8,186 nt of DNA from Paracoccaceae bacterium (GTDB taxonomy: Bacteria; Pseudomonadota; Alphaproteobacteria; Rhodobacterales; Rhodobacteraceae), in assembly GCA_023260935.1 (NCBI GenBank), contig JALQTL010000293.1, forward strand, positions 1 to 8,186, read 5' to 3'. The notes under the pieces are model-generated. The model saw nothing but the letters and a program-made list of their open reading frames with translations, was not told the origin of the DNA and made no database searches. Shown here one piece after another: positions 1-6,153 of the stretch; the stretch's first letter is position 1, and each line of letters opens with the position of its first letter. A program made the position numbers and the translations under genes.

Positions 1-1556
1 TCCAGAATCAGGATCGGCGGGTTCTTCAAAAGCGTACGCGCGATCCCCACGCGCTGCTTTTCCCCGCCCGAAAGCTTCAGCCCGCGTTCGCCCACGGTGG
101 TGTCATAGCCATCGGGCAGCGACAGGATGAAATCGTGGATCTTGGCGGCTTTCGCGGCCGCCTCCACCTCGGCCCGGCTGGCATCGGGGCGGCCATAGGC
201 GATGTTGTAATAGATCGTGTCGTTGAACAGCACCGTATCCTGCGGCACAACGCCGATCTGCCCGTGGATCGAGGTCTGCGTGACATCGCGCAGATCCTGC
301 CCGTCGATCCGGATCGTCCCGCCCGTCACGTCATAGAACCGGAACAACAGCCGCGCGATGGTGGATTTTCCCGAACCCGAAGGCCCGACCAGCGCCACCC
401 GCTGCCCGGGTTCCACGGTGAAACTGATCCCCTTCAGGATCGGGCGGGACGGGTCGTAATCAAAGCGCACGTCCTCGAACCGCACCTCGCCGCCGCGCAC
501 ATCCAGCGCCGGGGCACCGGGCTTGTCCACCACCTCGGCCGGCTGGCCCAGAAGCCCGAACATCTCGCCCATATCCGTCAGCGACTGACGGATTTCGCGG
601 TAAACCGTGCCAAGGAAGTTCAGCGGCATGGTGATCTGGATCATATAGGCGTTCACCATCACGAAATCGCCCACGGTCAGCGTGCCCGCCTGAACCCCGC
701 GCGCCGCCATCGCCATCACGATCACAAGGCCCGAGGTGATCAGCAGCGCCTGCCCGAAGTTCAGGAAGGCCAGCGAAAGCCCGGTCTTGACGGCCGCCGA
801 TTCATAGCGCTGCATCGCCCCGTCATAGCGCCGCGCCTCCATCGCCTCGGCGTTGAAATACTTGACGGTTTCAAAGTTCAGCAGGCTGTCGATGGCCTTC
901 TGGTTGGCATCGGTATCCTGCGCATTCATCTCGCGCCGGATCTGCACCCGCCATTCGGTGACCTTGAAGGTGAAGGCCACATAGATCGAGATCACCACGA
1001 TCACCACAACCGAATAGGAAAGCCCGAAGACCGTGGCAAAGATGATCGACACCATCAAAAGCTCAAGAATCAGCGGCCCGATCGACAAAAGCATGAAGCG
1101 CAGCAGGAAATCGACGCCCTTCACCCCGCGTTCGATGATCCGGCTAAGGCCACCCGTCTTGCGGGTGATGTGATAGCGCAAGGAAAGCCGGTGGATATGG
1201 GTAAAGGTTTCCAGCGCAAGCTGGCGCAAGGCCCGTTGCCCCACCCGCACAAAGACCGCATCGCGCAGTTCCTGAAACCCCACGGTCATCAGCCGCGCCA
1301 TGCCGTAGGCGATGGTCAGCCCCACTGCCGTCAGCCCCAGCAAGGTGCCGGTATCGGGCGTCTCGCCCGCCAGCGCGTCCACCGCCTGCTTGTAGACAAA
1401 GGGCGTGGAGACCGAGATGATCTTGGCCATCACCAGCATCAGAAGCGAGATGACCACCCGCCGCTTGACCCAGGGCTTCCCCTCGGGCCACAGATACGGG
1501 ATCACACGGACGATTGTTTGCCAGCCAGTGGCCGGGCGGTCTTGCGGTTCGGTCAT
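1..1556 (-). CDS. ATM1-type ABC exporter, fused permease and ATPase (3' end outside window)
   Basis: This is a half-transporter with an N-terminal six-helix permease and a C-terminal ATPase, expected to act as a homodimer in the inner membrane. Hydrophobic segments lie near residues 34-53, 71-90, 151-178, 181-197, 261-284 and 297-318. The segment NFETVKYFNAE (227-237) is typical of the ATM1/HMT1 branch, which exports glutathione-linked or Fe-S-related compounds. The ATPase shows Walker A GPSGSGKST (391-399), a Q-loop in GVVPQDT, the signature LSGGEKQR (495-502) and the start of Walker B (ILIL). The window ends inside the Walker B Asp codon, so the catalytic Glu, switch His and roughly 80 residues are missing. 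The ATG at 1556 is preceded by a weak AGAGG. It lies 70 bp downstream of the LysM gene on the same strand, so co-transcription is possible. The family call is firm. The exact substrate is inferred. Confidence 0.93.
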   Translation of the reverse strand, partial: MTEPQDRPATGWQTIVRVIPYLWPEGKPWVKRRVVISLLMLVMAKIISVSTPFVYKQAVDALAGETPDTGTLLGLTAVGLTIAYGMARLMTVGFQELRDAVFVRVGQRALRQLALETFTHIHRLSLRYHITRKTGGLSRIIERGVKGVDFLLRFMLLSIGPLILELLMVSIIFATVFGLSYSVVVIVVISIYVAFTFKVTEWRVQIRREMNAQDTDANQKAIDSLLNFETVKYFNAEAMEARRYDGAMQRYESAAVKTGLSLAFLNFGQALLITSGLVIVMAMAARGVQAGTLTVGDFVMVNAYMIQITMPLNFLGTVYREIRQSLTDMGEMFGLLGQPAEVVDKPGAPALDVRGGEVRFEDVRFDYDPSRPILKGISFTVEPGQRVALVGPSGSGKSTIARLLFRFYDVTGGTIRIDGQDLRDVTQTSIHGQIGVVPQDTVLFNDTIYYNIAYGRPDASRAEVEAAAKAAKIHDFILSLPDGYDTTVGERGLKLSGGEKQRVGIARTLLKNPPILIL

Positions 1557-1626
1557 GCGTAAAGCCTCTTGTTGCGCCACACCTAGGCTTTTGACCCGCA
1601 AATGACCAGAGGCCGGAATGCAGACC

Positions 1627-3084
1627 CTATTGTGCAGGCAGCAGGAAAACCTGCCCGGGATAGATCAGATCAGGGTCGCGGATGCGTTCGCGGTTGGCTT
1701 CATAGACCTGAACGTAAAGCACGCCTTCGCCATAGGTATCGCGGGCAATCTTCCACAGCGAATAGCCGGGCTGAACGGTGATCGATACCATCTGCGGCGG
1801 GGCTTCGGGGGCAGGCTCGGCCCCCGGCTGCACCGGGGTGTCCGGTGTTGCCGCAACACTGGCGGCGGGTTCGGGCGCCGGCGGGGCCAAGGGTTCCGCC
1901 GGGGCCGCAGGCGCTGCCGGGGCTTCGGGGGCTGATGCCACCACGGCAGGCGCCGGTTCGGCCGGTGCCGCCGCAGGGGCAACAGGCGCCGGCGCCTCAG
2001 GTTCAGCAGGGGCCGGCGCCGGCGCGACAGGCTCTGGCGCGGCGGGCTCAACCACCGCAGGTTCGGGGATCCCGGGCGCATTCGCGGGCGCGGCAAGGGC
2101 GGCAAGGGCCTCGGGCGTTTCGCGCTTGAACGGGGTTTCATAGCGGGCGGCCACCTTGCCATCGGGGGCCAGCATGTCGACCCGCAGGGTATAGATGCCC
2201 GGCGCCCCATCTGGCAGCGTCAGGTTCCACCGGCCATTGGCCGCCGTCGGCCCTTCGATGGCAAGCGCATTGTCCAGATAGGCCCGCACCACATGCCCCG
2301 CGACGCCCTGCCCCGACAGGATCACCCGGCCCGCCGGATCATAGGAAATTGCATCCACCGCCACTTCCGGCAGCGCGACCGGGGCTTCGGCAACCGGCAC
2401 CTCCGGGTCTTGCACTTCCGCGGCTTGCACTTCGGTGGCTTGCACTTCGGGGGGGGGCGCTTCGGCAGCCGGTTCCGGGACTGCCGGGGCCTCTGCAACC
2501 TCAGGAGCGGGCAGAACCTCTACCCCCGCATCGGTGATCAGGACAGCCGCAGCCCCGCCCGAGGCAAGCTCTTCCGCAGGCGCCGGGTCAGGCCCCGGGA
2601 TCGGCGCCAGCGCGATCGACTGGGCAAAGGCCAGAACCGTGCCATCGGCAAGCCGGGCCTCCAGCGTCATCAGGCTGGGCACCGGGTTCGGGGGCAGCGT
2701 GAAAAGCGCCGCGAAATCCCCGCCAGCGCCGGCGGGCGTCTGCGCAGCCTCGGCCCCGTCCACCGAAATCACCACCATCGCCCCGGCCGGGGCCCGCCCG
2801 GCCACCACCGCAGCCCCATCGGGCGCCACCCGCCATGTGCCGACGGCCGGCGCGTCGACCACGGCGACGGGCTCGGCGGCAGGCTCGGCAGAAGGTGTGG
2901 GGGCCACCTCGGGTTGCGGCGCCGGCGCTTCGGGCGCCGCCGCCGTGTTGGCCGCCGGCGTTCCGTCCGGCTGCGGTGCATCCCCCGGCCCCAGCAGCAA
3001 CAGCCCGCCAAGGCCAATCACCGCAACCCCTGCAAGCGCGACAACGGCCCTTGCGCCGCCGCCCAATTCCGACCAACCCGCCAT
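1627..3084 (-). CDS. membrane-anchored Ig-like/LysM peptidoglycan-binding protein
   Basis: The protein has 485 residues from the ATG at 3084, which follows GGGGA at a normal distance. TTG 3171 and ATG 3159 are in frame upstream but lack a ribosome binding site. A short cytoplasmic N-terminus is followed by one hydrophobic helix (about 12-31) with no lipobox, so it looks like an inner-membrane anchor with a periplasmic body. Next come a Pro/Ala-rich stretch (32-80), a beta-rich Ig-like domain (81-160), a linker with tandem EVQ units (213-227), a second Ig-like domain (244-320), a long Pro/Ala linker (325-430) and a canonical LysM (about 434-485) with YSLWKIA and YPGQVFLLP. LysM binds GlcNAc-containing glycan, so the protein probably tethers the inner membrane to peptidoglycan. 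No catalytic domain is visible. The low-complexity linkers leave several other frames open here, and these are not genes. Confidence 0.88.
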   Translation of the reverse strand: MAGWSELGGGARAVVALAGVAVIGLGGLLLLGPGDAPQPDGTPAANTAAAPEAPAPQPEVAPTPSAEPAAEPVAVVDAPAVGTWRVAPDGAAVVAGRAPAGAMVVISVDGAEAAQTPAGAGGDFAALFTLPPNPVPSLMTLEARLADGTVLAFAQSIALAPIPGPDPAPAEELASGGAAAVLITDAGVEVLPAPEVAEAPAVPEPAAEAPPPEVQATEVQAAEVQDPEVPVAEAPVALPEVAVDAISYDPAGRVILSGQGVAGHVVRAYLDNALAIEGPTAANGRWNLTLPDGAPGIYTLRVDMLAPDGKVAARYETPFKRETPEALAALAAPANAPGIPEPAVVEPAAPEPVAPAPAPAEPEAPAPVAPAAAPAEPAPAVVASAPEAPAAPAAPAEPLAPPAPEPAASVAATPDTPVQPGAEPAPEAPPQMVSITVQPGYSLWKIARDTYGEGVLYVQVYEANRERIRDPDLIYPGQVFLLPAQ

Positions 3085-3154
3085 GCGTTTCCCCGTTCTC
3101 TCCCCATCCGGCCAGGCCGGACCGCGGAGCCTGTTCCCGGCCCCTGCTTTCCCT

Positions 3155-3182
3155 TGCATAGGAAACCCCAATCACCCACAAA
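3155..3182 (-). promoter_or_regulatory. possible promoter of the LysM gene
   Basis: Reading the minus strand, a -35-like TTTGTG (3177-3182) and a -10-like TATGCA (3155-3160) are separated by 16 bases. Transcription from here would start near 3148 and give a leader of about 65 nt before the ATG at 3084, which would rule out the two upstream in-frame starts. The match to consensus is weak, so this is only a candidate. Confidence 0.2.
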
Positions 3183-3212
3183 GGCAATGGAAATTCCGGA
3201 GATACCCTTGCC

Positions 3213-3782
3213 ATGACCGTGCTTCATTCGATCTGTGTCTTCTGTGGATCACGCCCGGGCCGCAATCCGGCCCATGCCCGCAATGCCCGCAGCCTTGGCA
3301 AGGCCATCGCGGAAAAGGGCTGGCGGCTGGTCTATGGCGCCGGAGATGTGGGTCTGATGGGCGAAGTGGCCCGCGCCGCCCAAGAGGCGGGCGCCCGCAC
3401 CATGGGCGTGATCCCCACCCATCTGATGGCGCGCGAGGTCGGCAAACGCGACCTGACCCAGCTTGTCATCACCGAGGACATGCACGAACGCAAGAAGGTG
3501 ATGTTCATGAACTCGGATGCTGTGGTGGTGCTGCCCGGCGGCGCAGGTTCGCTGGATGAATTCTTTGAAGTTCTGACCTGGCGTCAGATCGGCCTTCACA
3601 GAAAGCCGATCTTTCTTTTGAATGCTGATGGTTACTGGTCACCCTTGATCCAACTTCTAAAGCATGTCGTGGATCAGGGTTTTGCCGAAGCGAACTCTCT
3701 TTCCTTCTTCCGCGCCTTCGACACGACCGAAGAGCTGCTGACCGCGCTTTCGGCCGCGCTGGACCAGCCCGCCGCTTCTTGA
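3213..3782 (+). CDS. LOG-family Rossmann protein (putative cytokinin riboside 5'-monophosphate phosphoribohydrolase)
   Basis: The 189-residue length is normal for the short LOG type (TIGR00730 group). The N-terminus SICVFCGS opens the Rossmann fold. YGAGDVGLMG (41-50) is the first nucleotide-binding loop. The catalytic pair is R93-K94 in MHERKK. PGGAGSLDE (108-116) corresponds to the family motif PGGxGTxxE with Ser in place of Thr, and the catalytic E116 is kept. LOG enzymes cleave the N-glycosidic bond of nucleoside 5'-monophosphates. Plant and some bacterial members activate cytokinins, while many bacterial ones are probably general AMP or purine-nucleotide hydrolases. GGAG at 3198-3201 serves the ATG. 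The gene is divergent from the LysM gene and convergent with the host-attachment gene, 18 bp away. Codons between about 3600 and 3710 are distinctly more AT-rich than the rest. Confidence 0.92.
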   Translation: MTVLHSICVFCGSRPGRNPAHARNARSLGKAIAEKGWRLVYGAGDVGLMGEVARAAQEAGARTMGVIPTHLMAREVGKRDLTQLVITEDMHERKKVMFMNSDAVVVLPGGAGSLDEFFEVLTWRQIGLHRKPIFLLNADGYWSPLIQLLKHVVDQGFAEANSLSFFRAFDTTEELLTALSAALDQPAAS

Positions 3783-3811
3783 CGGCGGCCCCGCTGGCCG
3801 TCAGGCCGCCG
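3783..3811. terminator. GC-rich hairpin at the convergent gene ends
   Basis: CGGCGGCC (3783-3790) and GGCCGCCG (3804-3811) form a perfect 8-bp stem with a 13-base loop. It begins at the LOG stop codon and covers the last codons and stop of the opposite gene. A competing 6-bp stem, GACGGC 3781-3786 with GCCGTC 3797-3802, uses overlapping bases. There is no T tract on either side, so any termination would be weak or Rho-assisted. Confidence 0.3.
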
Positions 3812-4250
3812 GATACATCGCATCCTGCATCAGGTTGCCGATCCGACCCAGCGGTTCGCTGGTCAGCCGCTTGGGCACCGCAACCAGAAGGCGGCGCTTC
3901 AGATCATCGTCCAGCCGATCGCGGATCGCCCCCAGAAGATGCGGCGGCGCGGCAATCGCCAGCCGCTGAAACATGCCCCGCGCCGCCTCGCGCGACAGGC
4001 GCGCCACGATCATCGCGGCAAGGGCCATCTGCGACAGGCGCGCACGGTCCGTCACCTCCATTGCGGACCGCTGGTTCGGCCCACCATCAGACCGCCGCCC
4101 CGGCCTGTCGTCATGCGGGGTCACGGCCGGGGCATCAATCCGGTCGATCAGCCGCAGGTCGGGTTCGGGCACCGTGCCCACATTTTCAAGGATCATCGCA
4201 CCCTGTGCATCTGCCACGACAATCCAGCATCCACGCGCCAGCTTTCCCAT
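3801..4250 (-). CDS. host-attachment-family protein (PF10116-like)
   Basis: The protein has 149 residues. It opens with GCWIVVADAQGAMIL (7-21), has a variable Asp/Arg/Gly-rich loop (39-60), then the conserved core MEVTDRARL (64-72), and a C-terminal half with LAIAAPPHLLGAIRDRL (97-113) followed by a KRLT segment. This layout matches proteins annotated as 'required for attachment to host cells'. That name comes from Agrobacterium genetics and is probably misleading. The fold is thought to relate to the central domain of archaeo-eukaryotic release factors (eRF1/pelota), which suggests a ribosome- or RNA-linked role in the cytoplasm. No signal peptide or membrane segment is present. A perfect AAGGAGGT (4255-4262) precedes the ATG, implying strong translation. 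sodB lies upstream on the same strand but is separated by a strong terminator, so this gene needs its own promoter. Confidence 0.8.
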   Translation of the reverse strand: MGKLARGCWIVVADAQGAMILENVGTVPEPDLRLIDRIDAPAVTPHDDRPGRRSDGGPNQRSAMEVTDRARLSQMALAAMIVARLSREAARGMFQRLAIAAPPHLLGAIRDRLDDDLKRRLLVAVPKRLTSEPLGRIGNLMQDAMYPAA

Positions 4251-4254
4251 CCTT

Positions 4255-4262
4255 ACCTCCTT
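4255..4262 (-). promoter_or_regulatory. strong Shine-Dalgarno of the host-attachment-family gene
   Basis: AAGGAGGT on the minus strand sits four bases before the ATG at 4250 and fixes the start. It is the full anti-SD complement, stronger than most others in this window. Confidence 0.8.
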
Positions 4263-4333
4263 GTGCTGCCTGTTGTTTCGCCCTTTTCAGGTGGGAAGCC
4301 TTGCGCCGTTGCACCAGTGCGACAGTTCGGCCA

Positions 4334-4369
4334 AGCAAAAACCCGCGCAATCATGGATTGCGCGGGTTT
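4334..4369 (-). terminator. Rho-independent terminator of sodB
   Basis: A perfect 14-bp inverted repeat, AAACCCGCGCAATC (4339-4352) and its complement (4356-4369), encloses a 3-base loop. On the minus strand the stem is followed by five T residues and GCT. It begins 25 bp after the sodB stop. On the plus strand only three T residues follow, so it mainly ends the sodB transcript and insulates the downstream gene. Confidence 0.92.
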
Positions 4370-4393
4370 CCAAATCAGATCAGGCGCTTGGCG

Positions 4394-4996
4394 TCACATC
4401 TTCGCGGCGACGGCTTCCCAGTTCACAAGCTTGTCAAGGAAGTTGGTCAGATAGGCCGGGCGCTTGTTGCGGAAATCGATGTAGTAGGAATGTTCCCACA
4501 CATCGCAGCCCAGCAGCGTGGTCTGGCCAAAGCACAGGGGGTTCACGCCGTTTTCGGTCTTGGTCACCTTCAGCGACCCGTCCTTGTCCTTCACCAGCCA
4601 GGCCCAGCCCGACCCGAACTGGCCGGCACCGGCGGCGGCGAAATCTTCCTTGAACTTGGCGACCGATCCGAAAGCCTCGACCAGCGCCTTTTCCAGCGCG
4701 CCCGGCATCTTCTTGTTTTCGCCCGGGCCCATCACTTCCCAGAACAGGTTGTGGTTCCAGTGCTGGCTGGCATTGTTGAAGATGCCATTCTGCGCCACGG
4801 CGCCGGCCTGATAGGTGCCGCGCACGATATCCTCAAGCGACTTGCCTTCCCATTCGGTGCCGGCAATCAGCTTGTTGCCATTGTCGACATAAGCCTTGTG
4901 GTGCAGGTCGTGGTGGTATTCCAGCGTCTCTTTCGACATCCCCAGCGACGCAAGCGCATCATGGGCATAGGGCAGATCGGGAAGGGTGAATGCCAT
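4394..4996 (-). CDS. sodB: superoxide dismutase [Fe]
   Basis: This 200-residue cytoplasmic enzyme dismutates superoxide to H2O2 and O2. The start MAFTLPDLPYAHDAL matches the family N-terminus, and AAAGGA precedes ATG 4996. An in-frame ATG further upstream (5062) would add 22 non-homologous residues and is rejected. Metal ligands are H28 (EYHHD), H82 (WNH), D165 and H169 (DVWEHSYY). Q78 in the NNASQHWNH segment is the position of the Fe-type active-site glutamine, and the GQFGSGWAWL block (125-134) lacks the Gln typical of Mn enzymes, so the Fe form is favoured. The family signature DVWEHSYY is intact. hisI lies upstream on the same strand, with 136 bp between. The gene appears monocistronic, with its own promoter and terminator. 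Confidence 0.96.
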   Translation of the reverse strand: MAFTLPDLPYAHDALASLGMSKETLEYHHDLHHKAYVDNGNKLIAGTEWEGKSLEDIVRGTYQAGAVAQNGIFNNASQHWNHNLFWEVMGPGENKKMPGALEKALVEAFGSVAKFKEDFAAAGAGQFGSGWAWLVKDKDGSLKVTKTENGVNPLCFGQTTLLGCDVWEHSYYIDFRNKRPAYLTNFLDKLVNWEAVAAKM

Positions 4997-5033
4997 TGTT
5001 TTGGTCCTTTCTCGGCAGAATCCGACTGCCGCT

Positions 5034-5062
5034 GATAGTTGGGCTAAACGCCGCGAGGTCAA
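5034..5062 (-). promoter_or_regulatory. candidate sodB promoter
   Basis: On the minus strand TTGACC (5057-5062) is a good -35. AACTAT or ACTATC (5034-5040) follows at a spacing of 16 or 17 bases as a weak -10. The resulting leader of about 30 nt would carry a small GGCAG/CTGCC hairpin (5014-5030) just before the ribosome binding site. No recognisable Fur, RirA or Irr operator was identified. Confidence 0.45.
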
Positions 5063-5132
5063 GGGTGGTTCGGGCGCCCCGGGGGGAAAACGTGCAAACG
5101 GCGCATAGGTTCCCCTTGCCCGTCCCTTTTCT

Positions 5133-5492
5133 TCAGGTCATCGGGGCCATCATTTCCACTTCCTCGGCCCCCCGCAGCGCGGTGTAAAAGCACGACCGGC
5201 GGTTGGTGTGGCAGGCCGGGCCTTCCTGCGTCACCAGCGCCAGAAGGCAATCGCGGTCGCAATCCAGCCGCAGCTCGACCAGCCGCTGCACATGGCCTGA
5301 ACTTTCGCCCTTGGCCCAGAATGCCCCCCGCGACCGCGACCAATAGGTCACCTGCCCCGAAGCGAGCGTGCGTGCAAGGCTTTCGGCATTCATCCAGGCG
5401 AACATCAAGACCTCGCCCGTGGCGTGATCCTGCGCAATGCAGGGGATCAGCCCCTGCGCATCATATTTCAGGCTGGCCGGGTCAAAGGGCAT
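5133..5492 (-). CDS. hisI: phosphoribosyl-AMP cyclohydrolase
   Basis: HisI opens the adenine ring of phosphoribosyl-AMP, the third step of histidine biosynthesis, in the cytoplasm. The 119-residue protein is the stand-alone form without the HisE pyrophosphatase domain. Motifs are MFAWMN (30-35), YWSRSRGAFWAKGESSGHVQ (50-69), DCDRD (77-81) and the C-terminal block with C94-H95 and C101. D77, D79 and D81 are the expected Mg ligands, and C78, C94 and C101 the Zn ligands, so the active site is complete. AAGGAG lies 8 bases before ATG 5492. It is not in a his operon here. It diverges from the IscU-like gene across 63 bp and precedes sodB on the same strand. Confidence 0.96.
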   Translation of the reverse strand: MPFDPASLKYDAQGLIPCIAQDHATGEVLMFAWMNAESLARTLASGQVTYWSRSRGAFWAKGESSGHVQRLVELRLDCDRDCLLALVTQEGPACHTNRRSCFYTALRGAEEVEMMAPMT

Positions 5493-5503
5493 CTGGCTTC
5501 TCC

Positions 5504-5532
5504 TTGGCGGAACCGGAATTCGGGTCTATCTA
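5504..5532 (+). promoter_or_regulatory. possible promoter of the IscU-like gene
   Basis: In the hisI/IscU-like divergent gap, TTGGCG (5504-5509) and TATCTA (5527-5532) are spaced by 17 bases on the plus strand. The start site would fall near 5539, giving a short leader containing AGGGA. The match is modest and the -35 overlaps the hisI leader. Confidence 0.25.
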
Positions 5533-5555
5533 AGACGGAGCGAAAGGGAAAGCCG

Positions 5556-6014
5556 GTGAGCGACAGCGATCTGATCAAACTTTACTCGGGGCGCATTCTG
5601 GAACTGGCGGCCGATATCCCGCATCTGGGCCGGTTGCCGGCACCTCAGGCCAGCGTGCGCAAACGCTCGCCGCTCTGCGGGTCGACCGTCACGGCGGATG
5701 TGGTGATGGAAGGCGGGCGGGTGGCGGAATTCGCGCAGGATGTGAAGGCCTGCGCGCTGGGGCAGGCCGCCGCCGGGGTGCTGGGGGCCGTGGCGCTGGG
5801 GCGCAGCACTGCCGAGCTGGCCGCCGCCCGCGATGCGCTGCGCGCGATGCTGAAAGCGGGTGGCCCGGTGCCGGCGGCCCCCTTCACCGGGTTTGAGGTG
5901 CTGCTGCCCGCCCGCGATTACAAGAACCGCCACGCCTCGATCCTGCTGGCGCTGGAAGCCATCACCGAAGCCGCCGAGGCGGCCGAGGCGCAGGGCGCGT
6001 TTTCCAAGGCCTGA
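5556..6014 (+). CDS. IscU/NifU-N-like Fe-S scaffold protein lacking the third cysteine
   Basis: The protein has 152 residues from GTG 5556, preceded by AAAGGGA. Longer in-frame starts would run into hisI and are rejected. The fold signatures of IscU/SufU are present: SPLCGS (38-43) holds C41, and VKACALGQAAAG (63-74) holds C66. At the third ligand region the sequence is RDYKNRHASILLALEAI (120-136). H126 aligns with the conserved His of IscU (HCSIL), but the catalytic Cys is replaced by A127. The Asp after CG in IscU is also replaced, by S43. Classical IscU assembles a [2Fe-2S] cluster on three cysteines. This version keeps two, so it may bind or transfer iron or clusters rather than build them from persulfide. 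Such variants appear to be widespread in alphaproteobacteria. It lies head-to-head with hisI and is followed by a terminator that faces the other way. Confidence 0.85.
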   Translation: MSDSDLIKLYSGRILELAADIPHLGRLPAPQASVRKRSPLCGSTVTADVVMEGGRVAEFAQDVKACALGQAAAGVLGAVALGRSTAELAAARDALRAMLKAGGPVPAAPFTGFEVLLPARDYKNRHASILLALEAITEAAEAAEAQGAFSKA

Positions 6015-6030
6015 GGCGCCCCAAAGGCAT

Positions 6031-6068
6031 AAAAAAAACCGCCGCGCGTCGGGGATGACGGCGGCGGC
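6031..6068 (-). terminator. Rho-independent terminator of the 36-aa ORF transcript
   Basis: On the minus strand CCGCCGCCGTC (6058-6068) pairs with GACGCGCGGCGG (6039-6050) around a short loop with one bulged base, followed by eight T residues (6031-6038). It lies 86 bp after the stop of the small ORF. In the plus direction there is no T tract, so it is not a good terminator for the IscU-like gene. Confidence 0.9.
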
Positions 6069-6153
6069 AGTGGCGTGTCTGGGCGCGTGACAGGCGGCAT
6101 CACATTGGGGACAGATGCAGGCAACGCGCCGGGGAACAGACCGCAGGCAGATG

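Noticed and set aside
135..1562. Long open frame on the plus strand, 475 codons
   Set aside because: It is antisense to the ABC exporter, whose motifs are all intact on the minus strand. Its product is a His/Arg/Asp-rich shadow of GC-biased codons with no family features.
3085..3171. Longer N-terminus of the LysM protein from TTG 3171 or ATG 3159
   Set aside because: No ribosome binding site lies before either start. ATG 3084 has GGGGA and puts the membrane anchor close to the N-terminus, as expected.
1778..3559. Several long plus- and minus-strand frames across the LysM gene and the start of the LOG gene
   Set aside because: They are Ala/Gly/Arg/Pro-rich shadows created by the low-complexity Pro/Ala linkers. 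None has a domain or a convincing ribosome binding site.
4311..4320. GCAC-CA-GTGC inverted repeat upstream of the host-attachment gene
   Set aside because: Four-base arms are too short to claim an operator in GC-rich DNA.
4997..5062. Upstream sodB start at 5062
   Set aside because: The extra 22 residues do not resemble SodB N-termini and would overlap the -35/-10 candidate. ATG 4996 has AAAGGA and gives the family-typical start.
5424..5555. Extended N-terminus of the IscU-like protein overlapping hisI
   Set aside because: The GTG at 5556 has a good SD and gives the usual short N-terminus of the family. The extension is antisense to the hisI start.
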